Made by a program: the position numbers and the translations under genes. A stretch of 64,000 nucleotides of DNA from Antennarius striatus. Lineage: Eukaryota; Chordata; Actinopteri; Lophiiformes; Antennariidae. The stretch covers positions 2,484,501 to 2,548,500 of the forward strand of contig NC_090798.1 in the NCBI RefSeq assembly GCF_040054535.1, given 5' to 3'. Of this stretch, positions 1 to 11,800 are shown piece after piece; within the stretch, counting starts at the first letter, position 1, and the number at the start of each line of letters is the position of its first letter. A model generated the notes under the pieces. The model saw only the letters and a program-made list of their open reading frames with translations. It was not told where the DNA came from and did no database searches.

Positions 1-1718
1 ATGTTTGAAGGTATAATACATCCATTTTTGTCGTGTGTGGTAGATCTTATAGTGATGACACTGTGCTATTTTTGCAAAGACTTAGAGGCACCCATGAGGA
101 TTTCTGTAATGTTAAAAGAAAAATCTGCACCCAGGGTCCCCACCAAACATAATCGGTTGTTCTTAGAGCCATAGGATACCCCTGCTAACACACAAACAAG
201 TAATCAAACCAACAAGTGGATGGACCGATGCATTAACGTATTATAGTTGCTCGATGGGACGCTTGTCCAGTGACAGCGTTTACCTTTGAATGGTGAATAA
301 ATAAATAATTATATGTGCAGTTGCTCACTGATCCCTGCTGTGAGTTCCATGCTTTGCAAATCAAACATTCCTTCAGACAACAAACGTCATTGTATCGTTC
401 TCTAACCGTTCTACGGAATACACAAGTGTGTGTTTACTGTCTGTGTAGGCAGGAGTTCTGTAGGGTTCAGAGTTCAGCTGGAGATGGACACGGCCAATCA
501 CATGGGCATCCTCTTGACCGCCCCTCCCTCCCTCCCTCCCTCCCTCCCTCCCTCCGCGCTCTCCCCCTCCATAACTTAGTATTCAGAACGCAGCCGTCAA
601 CACAGCTCTCTATTCATTCAGCCGGTGTGAGCTGCAGCGTGGAGAGAGGAGGGTCACAGAGGACAGGGCCAATCAGATCGTCTTTGGCTCTGGGGCTTTT
701 GTTTCTGCCGTTTGGGTTTTGGTTTGGTTACATTTGCTCCGGAAAAGCAAAGACTGTTTGAGACAAAAGCTCTATTTAGTAAACAGTAAATGAGAACGAG
801 AAGGAAAAAGGCGCATGGACAAAAAGACTCTGCGGCCCAGATGAGAAAAAAGGTCCGGAGTGGAAAGGCAATGTCTCGTACAATGACGATGAATGTCAAT
901 GGTACCTCTCAGGATGTCTGACACCGTCTCATCGCCTTACACCAACTGTTCTCAAGCACTTAGCTTAATGTGTGGAAGCACTATCAGTCTTTTAAAGACA
1001 GGCACATTGAACACATCCTATAAAAGACATCCCTTCCCAATGCGCCCGTGTCAGCTTCCACTCTAGGAAGGCTTCTAGACTAGATCTGCTCTCTTCCAGC
1101 CATAAGAGTGTTGGGGAGCATTGGCATTCACAGAACACATGTGCTATGAATGCTTTGTTATAATGGATTCAAATGCTAACTGGTTGGAAAGGGCTGGGTA
1201 GAGCTTAGTACAGTCTACAAGTAGACCTCAGTCGTCTGATGTGTTGTGTAAATCTTTCTGATGCGGAATAATGGCCGCCAACGTCTCTTCACCTCAGTTC
1301 AGTAGCCGCCTTGAATGAGCTTCCACTTTTAAGCTTTTAAGGTGAAAGAACAGCTGTGGTTTCAAGCTGAAAAGAGGCTTTTATTTTGACAAGGCCAGCT
1401 GCCTCCGGTGAAAGGAAGAAAGGGGCTTCAATGGACCGATAGTGGACTGTCACAACGTTAACCAGGGGTGAAATGTGCCTGGAAAAGCCACTTCACTTCT
1501 AATCCCAAATGTTCCACCCTGACATGTTCCTGGTTCATGTGGTTAAAATAGTTCCTCTCTTTCATCGGTTTTTCACACATCCTGCACTTTTTTAAAAATT
1601 TCGGCTCACCTGCTGTTCACTTGATTGACAACGTGCCCCTTTTTCACACACTTTACGACACTTCTTCTGACCTTCTGTTGTCTCATCTTGTCATCTCTAA
1701 TCCCTTGTAGTGCCAGTC
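1..1718. other. Non-coding region upstream of kcnj10
   Basis: No convincing coding exon is seen here. Short open frames, such as one at 315-761, are low in complexity and match no family I recognise. CCAAT-like boxes (ccaatca) occur near 494 and 669, on either side of a (CCCT)n tract, and GC content rises near 520-720, so the kcnj10 promoter or 5'UTR exon may lie about 480-750. The first coding exon has a good splice acceptor ending at 1710, which means at least one non-coding exon must lie upstream. Its exact limits cannot be read from sequence alone. Confidence 0.4.
521..555. repeat. (CCCT)n polypyrimidine microsatellite
   Basis: About eight or nine tandem CCCT units. The complementary strand is (AGGG)n, which has four or more runs of three Gs and could form a G-quadruplex. 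It sits between two CCAAT-like boxes in the probable kcnj10 promoter or leader region. Confidence 0.9.
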
Positions 1719-4700
1719 ATGACATCGGCCACTCCCCCGTCCTCTGATGGCTCCTCCCCTCAGAAAGTATGCCACTCCCAAACGCAGACTGACATCACAA
1801 AGCCCTTATTGGGCTCCACGGGGGAGAATGGAGGTGCTGGTGCCGGGGTAGGAGGGGTAGCTGCTGAGGAGCCCAATGCCCTCAGGAGGAGGCGTCGCGT
1901 CCTTTCAAAAGATGGACGAAGCAACGTACGGATCGAGCACGTGAGCGGGCGAGGCGCCCTGTACCTCCGTGATCTCTGGACGACCTTCCTGGACATGCAG
2001 TGGCGCTACAAGTTCTTCCTCTTCTCTGCTACCTTTGCGGGCACCTGGTTTGTTTTTGGAGTGCTCTGGTACCTGGTGGCTATGGTGCATGGAGATCTGC
2101 TGGGTAAGAGGAAGGCATGCTAGATAGATATACAGCATAGAGGATAATGATTCACCTAATCCCATGAGCCTCTGCTTCTCCTCCAGAGTTTGACCCCCCC
2201 TCCAACCACACTCCATGTGTAATGGAGGTGAAGACCCTGACCGGTGCCTTCCTCTTCTCTCTGGAGTCTCAGACCACGATTGGTTACGGTTTCAGGTGCA
2301 TCACGGAGGAATGTCCCGTTGCCATTGTCCTGCTCATCTTTCAGCTGGTCATCACCATGGTGATGGAGATCTTCATCACCGGCACGTTCCTTGCGAAGGT
2401 GCATGAAGAACAGAAATATTAAGACGATTTCCTTTGATACCAATTGCTATCATTTAAATTCACTGATTCTGTCCCACCAAAATATCTGTAGCTGATGGGA
2501 AACAGGAAGTCACATCACAAGTACAACCTCATGAGTTCTTACCTTATCTGTCAGGGGTTGTCAATTGGGTTTATAGACTGTCACCGTATTGATTATTACC
2601 AATCTTATCAGTCAAAGCAGTATTTATCTCAACATCAAAATCAATTATCAAAGATTACTGGTGATTACTGGTGTTTAAACCATTTTGTTTGCTGACAGGT
2701 CATTCTTTTCCCAATCCTTTAGGTCGCGCGTCCCAAGAAGAGAGGCGAGACGGTCAAGTTCAGTCAACACGCTGTCGTGTCGACTCACGAGGGCCGACCC
2801 TGCCTCATGATCCGTGTCGCCAACATGCGCAAAAGTTTGCTGCTGGGATGCCAGGTATGCAAGCTGCTTCTGATGGCCCTGTCCTTTGAGTTGCATGGGT
2901 TTTCTCTTCTTTCTCAGTAGTATTCCTCAATGCATATTGTGTGTAATGTATTTAATGAACCGTCTGTCACCTGATGCCAAATGGCTATGAAACCACTGAA
3001 ACTATCATGTCAGTGACGAGCAGTGAAGAAGAGGAACAGTAAACTTGATAAGAGAACCAATGAAATGAAGCCATGCTCAAGGATTGTTGAGCTGTCATGA
3101 AGATACTGGCCTTTGCAGGTATTAAACCTGAGGCCTTTTGGTTGCAGGATGCCTCCTCCAACCTCTTGGCTACATTTACTGACTCCATCTTGGCTCCCAG
3201 GTGACGGGGAAGCTGCTTCAGACGTCCCTGACTAAGGAGGGCGAGACGGTGAGGCTGGACCAGCGCAACGTCCCTTTCCAGGTGGACACATCCAGCGACA
3301 GCCCCTTCCTCATCATTCCCCTGACCTTCTACCACATCATTGATGACAATAGCCCCCTTAGGGCCTGGGCAGCAAAAGGTAGATAATGGTTTTTTTGTAG
3401 ACAGTGATTCCTTGCGTTTAAGTTATCATTTTGTGGGTACATTTTAGGTTTGTTTCATGCGAGACAAGCAACTAATAAGCTGCAAAAACAACTTTTGTAC
3501 TAGGTTTGCTTACTTATTTCAACCTTAATGAGAAAAATGATGATCAAACAGATATTAAGGACACACATTATGGGCGCCTACCAATCTTTTTTGTTGCTCT
3601 AAATTGGCCATTGGTGTCTCCCAGTCCAGGTCCCAGTCTAGATGACCAAACAGTACTCAATATTTTCAAGAAACAAGTCTTATTTATATATATTTACACC
3701 AACAACAGGATTCCATGCTTTGAGGAACATACATATGCTTCTAACCTAGAGTTTGGAACTAGTTACTGTATGACAGAACATGTAATATTTCCTTGGAGAT
3801 GTTTGTAATATTTTCTTTTTAAATGCAGGTTTCACGTGTCTCTTGAGAATGTACGTTCTGTTTGTATCTGTAGGTGTTTTGGTATTTACGGTCATGTGCT
3901 GCGTGCTTGGCGGCCTCAAACTGCTCGAACTTGGAGGTGGTTTGGCAACGGAGGAGAGGGTTTCCCTGGCTGGAATGTGTGTGAGAGAGACGGCCAGAGA
4001 CACCCCTCATTAGAGCACAATGCTGTACAGTCTGGGGTGCCGACACAAAGCCTGCACAGATCCACTTACACAGACCTCTCAGCAAGGCATCACTGACAGA
4101 CTCGGATCGCTGTTATTTAGCCTCAAGCTACTCGTCTGCAGCTGACGGCGTCTGTCCTCATGTAACACACTTCATTTTCTCTTTGTTTCCTGAGTTTCCA
4201 AAACACCCAAAGAAGGAACAGACCAACAGGCAAAGTCCAAGAGAAAAAGCAAAGCTTAGCCCAGCTGGCTACGGGCGAAAGGTGGGGTACACCCTGGACG
4301 TATCGCCAGCGCATCGCAGAGCCGGACATAGACAAACATCTGCTGTGATCAAATTTTGGAGTGATTAATTCACCTAAATGCATGTTTGTGGAAGAGGGAG
4401 GACGCAGTAGAACCTTTATGAACCATGAGTATTTGTAGAAAATTAATCAACAGATATCTGGCATCAACTGGGGGACGGACCAATCAGCCGACTCCCGCCC
4501 CTCCAGTTTGCTGCCGTGTATACAAGCAGTTGCGAAACCCAGTGTTTTGCTCCGGTGGGCCGTTGCTGGGTCTGGGTTAGGGTGAGGACTGTTTGGACAG
4601 ATGACAGTGAGGCCTGTTGATGCAGGTGTGCGCTTGTATAGCTTCTACTGTAGTGAGTTTCTTGTGTTATCAGAGTTGATGGGTGACGAGTATATTTATT

Positions 4701-5685
4701 TTTATTTATTTATTTTTAAAAATGTGTTCAACTTTTCTGACTGGAATGTTTCCAGGCAGATTTTTTTTTTTTTTTTTTAATATGTGAGTTGAAAATTAAG
4801 AAGTCAACTCTGGTCGTGTTTGTGTGTGTTTGTGTGTGAGATCTGGACAAGTGTGTTTGGTCTGCAGGCGGTGAGTTTTTGTGTTTTGGAAATTTCAGGA
4901 TGTGAAGGTGCTTTCACAGTCCACATTCTTTTTCTATGAACCATTCCTGTTTTACAAATATTGATTACTACAAAACAAGTAAATGTAAATATCATGAAAT
5001 CCGAAGAAGTCCCCTTTGGTGACACATTTGGCTCCCAACCCCCAATTACTTCCCAGTCTGTAAGATTCAAGACAGTCTACGCATATTCATCAACGTCATC
5101 CATCTCAGCAGAGTAATCAGCCACCACCACCAGTATCTGAAGTCGATGGAGAGATTTCTTTTTTCACCTCGAACTTTTTGTGCTATTTCTTATTTTCCCA
5201 TCTGTCTTGAGAAAAATACAAAATGTGCTTTGAAAAAATGTCATGTTTGCCTTTGCTTTTTAACCAAACACCTTCTCCTTCCACCAGGTGGTGGATGGAC
5301 CGACCCGGAGCTGGCCGACTTCGAGTTGCTGGTGATTATGAGTGCCACAGTTGAGCCGACTTCCGCTACCTGCCAGGTTCGAACATCCTACCTTCCAGAC
5401 GAGATACTTTGGGGCTATGAGTTCCCTCCGGTCGTCTCCCTTTCTCCTTCAGGAAAGTACGTGGCCGATTTTGCCTTTTTTGACAAAGTGGCCAAAACCA
5501 AATCCCCGCCGCTTTTCAAGCAGATCCTCTCCCCAAGTCCACCATCAAACGCATCTCATTACCGCTGCAGCAAAGAGGAGGGAGTAGATCCAGAGAAGAT
5601 GCGACTGGAGGAGAGATATCGGGAGCGCGAAAGGGGGCGCATCAGAGATAGCAGCCCACTGAGTGTTCGCATTAGTAATGTGTGA
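1719..5685 (+). CDS. kcnj10: Inward-rectifier potassium channel Kir4.1, five coding exons
   Basis: Plasma-membrane K+ channel subunit, in mammals mainly of glia and epithelia, active as a tetramer. Coding exons read 1719-2103, 2187-2398, 2723-2854, 3201-3378 and 5288-5685; phases agree and give about 434 aa (human Kir4.1 is 379). The N-terminus carries the family motif SQTQT, then a Gly/Ala/Glu-rich insert, then the slide-helix region [13 protein letters not shown] and TM1. The filter TIGYGFR is in exon 2. TM2 keeps the Glu that sets rectification ([12 protein letters not shown]). The cytoplasmic domain spans exons 3-5, and the C-terminus ends LSVRISNV, a class I PDZ ligand shared with human KCNJ10. 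The ATG at 1719 is chosen because it gives the expected MTS start just after an acceptor; an upstream GTG in the same frame is not used. As I recall, the mammalian ORF is in one exon, so the introns are unusual. The a or b paralogue cannot be decided. Confidence 0.93.
4256..4405. repeat. Degenerate LINE-tail-like interspersed repeat, copy A
   Basis: Lies in the last intron of kcnj10. It carries the recognisable fish repeat core (ggtacaccctgga, cgccagcgcatcgcag) followed by attaattcacctaaatgcatg. A second copy with the same order of motifs is at 56278-56515. That copy begins with catccatccatgcattttct, the kind of short tandem tail found at the 3' end of some fish LINEs read in reverse. The family name is uncertain. 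Confidence 0.6.
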
Positions 5686-8600
5686 AGGAAGAAAGAAACA
5701 GGAAGAAGCTGTGTGGTTGTGACACTGAGACATGCTAATGACACGAAGAAAAGAACGACGCTGCTCAAAAGAAGACGACAAACTCTCACGTCAACATATC
5801 TCAACCAGCGACAAGCCGCCAATGCAGATCTGACTTGTGGAAATGTACCAACGTGCCGTTACACCACAACCTGTGTCCCCAAATCAAATTCAACTTTATT
5901 AATATTAACATACAGGAAAAGTAAACGTACAACATCCAACTCTTTACTTTCTTCAAACCAAAAAAATGAATTGAATCTGGACTCATTAAATCATTCTATC
6001 TCGTTTTAAAAGAATAAACGCAATTCCAGCCAAATTGACTCGAGGAGCGGATTTTTACAGTGTACTTGAAAGTTTGGTGGGGATGTTAATCACTGAATCA
6101 CAGTACTGTTTTTTACTTTTATTTTGGTTTTTTTAGTTAATTAAATTCCTGCAACAGGAGGGAAAAATACTGGAACCCTATTATATTTTTCAACGAAGGA
6201 CATATAAGGAATGTATTGTATGTTAGGTAGTTTCTAACAACACTGTTACTCATCGCACCTGGAAATTTTGTGCCTCTTCTTTCTTCTGGGTACAAATGTT
6301 GAGTAAAATTACTAAAAGCACTTTAACTTGAAAGGAAAGTGGCATTTCATTTATATAACTAACTTTGGTACTTAATGCACTGTAATAAATGATTACATTT
6401 AGTTTTTTTTTGTGGGAGGGGGTGGGGTTGTGAGGGATCTTGCTTGAAATGAGAATTTTTTTATGAGTGTAAAAATGTGTTCATGTACAGCATGTGTTTG
6501 TGTTAATGTACATTTTTGTAGTGTATACATTTTTCTACATTTCTTTACATCCTGACATTTGATACACAACGTTTCATTTGCAATACAACATTAATTGTCG
6601 TCAACGTATGAAGCTACTTCTATAAAACCGAGCACACCCACGGTTGTTACTGCTGTACACTCGAAATTTACAAAAATATTGGTGGTTTATGTGTGCCCAA
6701 TCAACTGCCTGTTTGTGTAAGATGAGTGCATATACATACAGATAGCAACATATGCATAAAGATCCCTTAACAAACACTGACAAAAAACACGTATTTATAA
6801 CTACGTATAAACACATTTGACTTTTCAAGCAAAGGAATGAAGGACATCAGAAAGTATTAAAAAAAATTTAATTGTTAGGAACAATTTCTGGACCTAAAAT
6901 GTTGCATTGAATTAATTTTCAGTAATCTTTTATTTTGTGCATGATGTTCTGTTTTAATTCATCTTTGCTTTCGATAATACAATTAAGATTATTAAAATTA
7001 AATCCTTTGCTGCTCCAGACAAACCCAATGAAAATTAACTGAGAGATTTTGTTGTCATTGTCTGGGGAAACTGTGAATCCAACTGTAAACATGATAAGGA
7101 TCACTGATAAACCTCATCGATCTAACTTCTAAGTAAGCACAAGTGTCTCTTTTAATAAAAATGTTATTTACAGTATGTTTATTTGTGTATGCCTGATAGA
7201 GATGTGTTCCTTTTTGAATCACCACTTATTATTATTATTATTATTAGTATTTTTATTATTATTATTATTATTATAGATTGAAACAGAAGTTTATTTAATG
7301 CTATCTTAACTGCTTAAATATAATGAACAAATTGAGTTTTAGTGTTGAAGCGTGTGGGCGTGACCATTAATTATTCATGTGTCACCTAGAAACAGGAAGT
7401 TGTCAAAACGCAAGGCCTTGTGCCCCAATGATGACAAAACTGTATGTGTCGTGTCAGTCCTGCCCTAAGGCATAAATAAAATTATCAATAAAACTATCAA
7501 TACAATTTCTCATAATTACAGCCACTTAGTTGTAAAGGAGATGTCCTAATTTATATTTTGACACAGAACTGAAGTCTTACCCTCAAATCCAGTGAACAAC
7601 ATATATTGAAGAAGTAGCTCTGGCCCTGCTTTCACCTAGAATGACACAACTGCGTACATTTATGTCTGTCATCATACCAAAAGCAACAGCAAAGACTCAA
7701 ACTCAGGATCGAAACGCAACAGGAAGTCAACCCCTATGAATTTACCATGAATACTTCTGTGATATCCAGGTGTTCTACTTTTATGTTAATTATTATTTAT
7801 ATTATTGTATGTATTTTTAACCCCCACCTGCTAGCAACAGAAATATGCTTTTATTGATAAATATCATTTAATTTAAAAAACTTTTTAGTGTACAGTACTG
7901 TATTTTTCCCATCATAGACCAGAGCAGATGCACACATCTATACGTGAAAATCTGTTGTCACAGCGTCACCTGCTGGCCAGAGGAAATAAAACATCACAAC
8001 TTTAGTTCTCCTGATAACATATCCACCCATATTGAAATATTAGAAATTAAATACTAACTAACTTTTTGGGAATAAACTGTTTTGGTCCTTTTCGGATGCG
8101 ATTGGCTGCATGCATGGCGAAAAGAAGAGGATGAAGAAGAAGAAGTGGAGCCGTTGGTTTGGCGCCATTCCATCTCTGCTCCTGTGTGAAAGTGGTTGAT
8201 AAGTGGACATTTGGCTAAATTAGTCTAGCATGACAGCAAAAGTGTAGTCTAAAATAAAAATAAAATTTCTAGTTTACAAGGAGGAAGACGAGAGAACACA
8301 AAGTCATATTCATCTTTAAATTCTGTGGGGATGAGTTTCAAAATACAGTGAATTTCTTTCTCATTTAAAAGTGAATTGATATCGGCTGATGACTTGAATT
8401 TCTATTTGTCTATAATTAATTTTTGCATCGCAAATATTAGTTACTGGGGAGATCATTTTTATTCCGCAAGATAACTGAATATTTCTGAATACTAATAATG
8501 TCCCTGCGATGATTAATAAAGTTGGTTACATTTTGTTGAGTCTTGAACTAAGATGTCAAGTCAAAACACCTCCACAACATGCCCATTCTTCTTGTGATTA

Positions 8601-8846
8601 AAATCAAATCAGGAATTTAGGACAGGGTTTCATTAATGTGGTAAATATTCTGTGGTCAAGTCTGCTCTACTGTGTGGGTTTTGCACAAGAAGGAAGGAAA
8701 TGCAGACTTTAAAATTACAAGAAGAAGTTGGAGAAAACTTCCTGTACTCGTATTTGTGTGAAAAGTTTGTTCACAGTTCCTGAATTCTTCTCGAACCTGG
8801 TTTGTGCGTTCTTGACCCCCAGAGAAGAAGACTTTTCTAGGAGGGA
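5686..8846. other. Intergenic: kcnj10 3'UTR and AT-rich spacer
   Basis: The region following the kcnj10 stop contains AATAAA-type signals near 6013 and 6384, so the 3'UTR probably ends in the first 300-700 bases. An interrupted (ATT)n microsatellite lies at about 7227-7275. The rest is AT-rich with no recognisable exon, and the sequence tcacctgctggccag near 7971 resembles a partial CTCF motif. The FcRL promoter should lie just before 8847, but no clear TATA box was identified. Confidence 0.5.
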
Positions 8847-11800
8847 ATGAGACCCTCTGATTTTTGTGTGCTGGAGTTCATCTGTGAGTAGCGGTTGACT
8901 TTCTATTTAAATAACTTTTAAATCATTTCGTATGCTTTTGATTTCAAGTTTATGACTCTGTTTTAGCGCTGGCTACCCTCGTCTGCTTTGGATATGCTCA
9001 AGGTAATTATACGATTTCTTCAACTGAATAACTTTTTAAATACAAATTCTGTCTGTTTTCTTTTCTATCAGCGTTCCTCTCTTTATGCTTCCAGTGTCTG
9101 TAGATCCTGTGCTTTCCATTGAGCCAAACTGGTCGACCTTTTTTACTGGAGAGTCTGTTTCCTTCGTGTGTGACATGAGGGAGGGAGCTGACACAAACTG
9201 GTATTACAAAATTCTGAAGAACAACTATCTAGAACACGACAAAAAGACCTACAGACTAGGGCCCTTGGCTACAAGTGACACCGGCAACTTCCATTGCCGT
9301 GGAGATAACAAGAGGTCATATTCTAGAAAAGAAAGTAATAAAGTGTCTCTAACTGTAACAGGTAAGCCCCATGTTTATTTAAGATTCATAATCTAATTTA
9401 ACCTCATGACATAGAAGTAAAGGTGAAAATTCACAAATTCATTGACATAAAGTTGTAAGTTGGACATTAACGACAAGAGAGGCCAAAAATTATGACGAAA
9501 TATACAAACTGAAGGCAGGAATGGTGAAACAGGTAGCAGAAAGCTAACGGACAATTGCTTGAATAAACAGGAGGTTGATGAGGGAGGGGTCGGGGGCGCA
9601 TAGAGGACCAATCACAAAGAAGCAGGACGAGACAAACACAGGAAAAGAGGGGGGGGGGGGATTTAAGATGTAAAACAGGACATAGCAATAATAGTTGTAA
9701 GGCTTTACCAACAAATCTATTATTGCATTGTGGGAAGTTGATGCAGATCATTATATTTTAGAAATAGGTTCAGAATTCAAAATTTGTATTAAATATGCTT
9801 AATTTGAAATCAATAAAATGGGTTTCTCTTCATTATTGATGATCAATCTGTTCCAGATGCTGATGTCATCCTGGTCCAACCTGCTTCCGTTCTGTATGAA
9901 GGAGAATCGGTGTCTCTGCACTGCAGGCGTCGAGAACAGGGAAACACAAAGAATGTTTCCTTCTACAAAAGTGCGTCTCTTATCGGGACGCAACTCACCA
10001 CTAATGGCACCGCCAGCCTCACCGTCCAGTCGCAGTCAGACGGGAGCTCGTACACGTGTAAATTTGATGAAGGCGAAGAGTCGAAACCGCTAAAGCTGAA
10101 ACTGGATTGTGAGTAACTTAAAATTATTTGAATCATCCGTCAAATTGAAGCTAAATTGCAAAAGTGTTAACGTCAATGTTCTTTTTCTTTTTTTTTTGTG
10201 GATAAATTAAACAGCACGCAGACCAAAAGCCACTCTGATCAGTGACAGACGGTACATTCCTGTCGGGGGAAACATGACCCTGATGTGTCTCGTCACAGCG
10301 CCATCTTCTGGCTGGAGGTACTTCTGGTACAGAGGCAAGAAAACCCACGAACCCGTGACCTCAGGACAGGCCATCTTCCTCTCTGATGTCAAAATCATCG
10401 TCTCACAGGGAGGAGTCTACTGGTGCAGAGGAGGAAGAGGAGAACCGGTGTACTACACCGACTACAGCGAGCCAATCGGTACTGAACCGATTGGAATCGG
10501 GGTGTAAACTGAACCCCAGTGGCAGGTTTGACCTCCTGCTTGCTGATAATTCACTGATTTCTATATTTGTCATCCAGTCACGAGCAGGTCCACCGTGGCC
10601 CTGCAGACAAGCTGGTCTGAAATATACCTGGGAGAGATGATCACGCTCACGTGTGAGATCGAGGGCGGAGAAGACACAGAGTGGGAGTACGAGTGGGTGT
10701 TACCCAGCTCATCCGGGGACAGACTCAGAGGATATATGATCAGGCACACCCCAACATCCCTCACAGAATACTACAGCTGCAAAGGCAAAATGAAAAGCGA
10801 AACGGCTCAAGCAGAGTGGAGCGACTATTTCGCAGTGAATCTTTATAAAAGTGAGTCTCCAGTCAGTCACTTTGAATCACGTGTGTCAAACCCAAGGCCC
10901 GGGGGCCAAATTGGGCCCGTCAAATCATTTTATGTGTCCCACCAGAGCATAAAAGGTCAGCGTGTCTCAAGATAAATATGTCAAAAGTGTGATTTGACCA
11001 AAACTACATTTCCCACAATGCAATAATTCAGCACATTTTAACTTTGACAAAGCCGTTGTGAACAAAGTTAACGTCCTAACTTGTGTCTGATGTTATTTTT
11101 CTTTATTGATTGATAGTTTGATCCTTGATTGACGGAGTTCTGTGGGTTTAATAATCTGACAAATTAAAAGGATTTATGTTATAAAAGAGAAACAAACAAA
11201 CATGTTTTTTTCTGTGTAACTTTAATGTTTGTAACTTGTAACTTGCCCTGTTTTAAAGGCCGCATTTCCACCTTTTTACTCTGAGATGCTTCTCCACAGT
11301 GAAACCGGTGCCCGTTCTCCACATGTCAACATCGTGGCCGAGTCCTGGAGCCTCGGTCACTCTGACCTGCGAAGTCAGAAATCCATCTGCAGGCTGGAGG
11401 TTCTACTGGATGGAAGTTCTTTTCAGTGTATCGGGGAACACCCACAAGCTGCTGCCTGGCGGCGAAAACGGGACCAAGCAAAATTCTTACACTGTTGGTG
11501 AACGGGAGTTCACATCAGCGTATCTGTGCAAGGCCGGAAGAGGAAACCCCGTGTTTTATACAGATAACAGTCAAATGATGTACGTCTGGTCTGTAGGTAG
11601 GTCTGAAGAAATGGTTTTATTTTTAATTGGCTCCAGGTTCAGGTGAAGTCTGCACATAAAGAGAGCAGAAAATCAATCCCTGCAGCTTTTGCGTGACTTT
11701 TAAAAAAAATATTCAGGTCTTTAACCCTGTGCTTCATCCTACTTTAAGCTTATGCTTCACCCTACTTTAAGCTTATGCTCCACCCTACTTTAAGCTTATG

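Noticed and set aside
315-761. A 148-codon open frame before kcnj10
   Set aside because: It runs through the (CCCT)n tract, gives Pro/Ser-rich low-complexity sequence, and has no family resemblance or splice context.
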